Below, one piece after another: positions 33,948 to 34,023 of a stretch of 34,023 nucleotides of DNA. Each line of letters begins with the position of its first letter. The first letter of the stretch is position 1. The stretch is from positions 1-34,023 of the forward strand of contig CALXXF010000023.1 in the NCBI GenBank assembly GCA_944392615.1, in the 5' to 3' direction. The translations under genes were made by a program, and so were the position numbers. The DNA comes from an uncultured Clostridia bacterium (GTDB lineage Bacteria; Bacillota; Clostridia; Oscillospirales; CAG-272). Below the pieces are notes generated by a model. The model made no database searches. It was not told the DNA's origin and saw only the letters and a list, made by a program, of their open reading frames with translations.

Positions 33948-34023
33948 GGTGGATAAATAGTAACGTAAAACGAATTTATTTATGTAACAGACAGGCTTTA
34001 TTTGTAATTTTTTCTTTTACTAC

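Larger units (their letters stand above)
33692..34023. other. 332-base region after ftsH with two hairpins, no gene
   Basis: I see no coding sequence. Two clear hairpins are present (33796-33826 and 33902-33947, listed separately). The last 70 bases are AT-rich, and any next gene lies outside the window. Confidence 0.6.

Noticed and set aside
1..34023. CRISPR arrays, tRNA/rRNA genes, insertion sequences, prophage or defence genes
   Set aside because: Looked for on both strands; no repeat-spacer pattern, cloverleaf, transposase, integrase or nuclease system was seen. The content is core housekeeping.

Overview
The window looks like a chromosomal core region of a Gram-positive bacterium of class Clostridia, probably an uncultured gut-type lineage. 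The evidence is the gene order (yybS-like, gdpP, rplI, dnaB, then tilS, hpt, ftsH; and an mraZ-led division and cell-wall cluster), an HPr with both His15 and Ser46, GGAGG-type ribosome binding sites with frequent TTG starts, and sigma-A-like promoters. MurE carries the DNPR signature, which points to meso-diaminopimelate peptidoglycan. Species cannot be named from the sequence alone. I see no insertion sequence, prophage, CRISPR array, tRNA or rRNA.

Layout. From 0.27 to 23.3 kb every gene is on the minus strand. Read in the direction of transcription this block contains: (a) rimM-trmD, then a large O-antigen-ligase/polymerase-like membrane protein and two paralogous single-pass membrane proteins (DUF4330-like); (b) HPr with its own promoter and terminator; (c) uvrC-rsmD-coaD, ending in a strong hairpin; (d) the dcw cluster mraZ-rsmH-ftsL-PBP(PASTA)-murE-murF-mraY-ftsW-murG-ftsQ-ftsZ. 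From 24.1 to 33.7 kb the genes are on the plus strand: DUF2232 (YybS-like), gdpP, rplI, dnaB, tilS, hpt, ftsH. The two blocks diverge from a 782-bp intergenic region with an outward promoter at each end.

How the genes work together. The dcw cluster makes the last cytoplasmic peptidoglycan precursors (MurE, MurF), the lipid-linked intermediates (MraY, MurG), the septal synthase pair (FtsW plus class B PBP) and the division scaffold (FtsL, FtsQ/DivIB, FtsZ). MraZ and RsmH are its usual first two genes. murD, murC, murB and ftsA are absent from their usual positions. The plus block combines c-di-AMP turnover (GdpP), replication (DnaB), translation (L9, TilS), purine salvage (Hpt) and membrane proteolysis (FtsH).

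Most notable: a diverged, frameshifted copy of an internal piece of rsmH in the mraZ-rsmH gap; a textbook pair of 17-bp MraZ-box-like repeats covering the mraZ ribosome binding site; a near-consensus LexA-type palindrome further upstream; unusually long hairpin-bearing gaps inside the dcw cluster; an FtsZ C-terminus lacking the usual IPxFLR-type tail; and the uncharacterised ligase-like/DUF4330 trio. Most of the window is ordinary core genome, and I found no clear new defence or mobile system.
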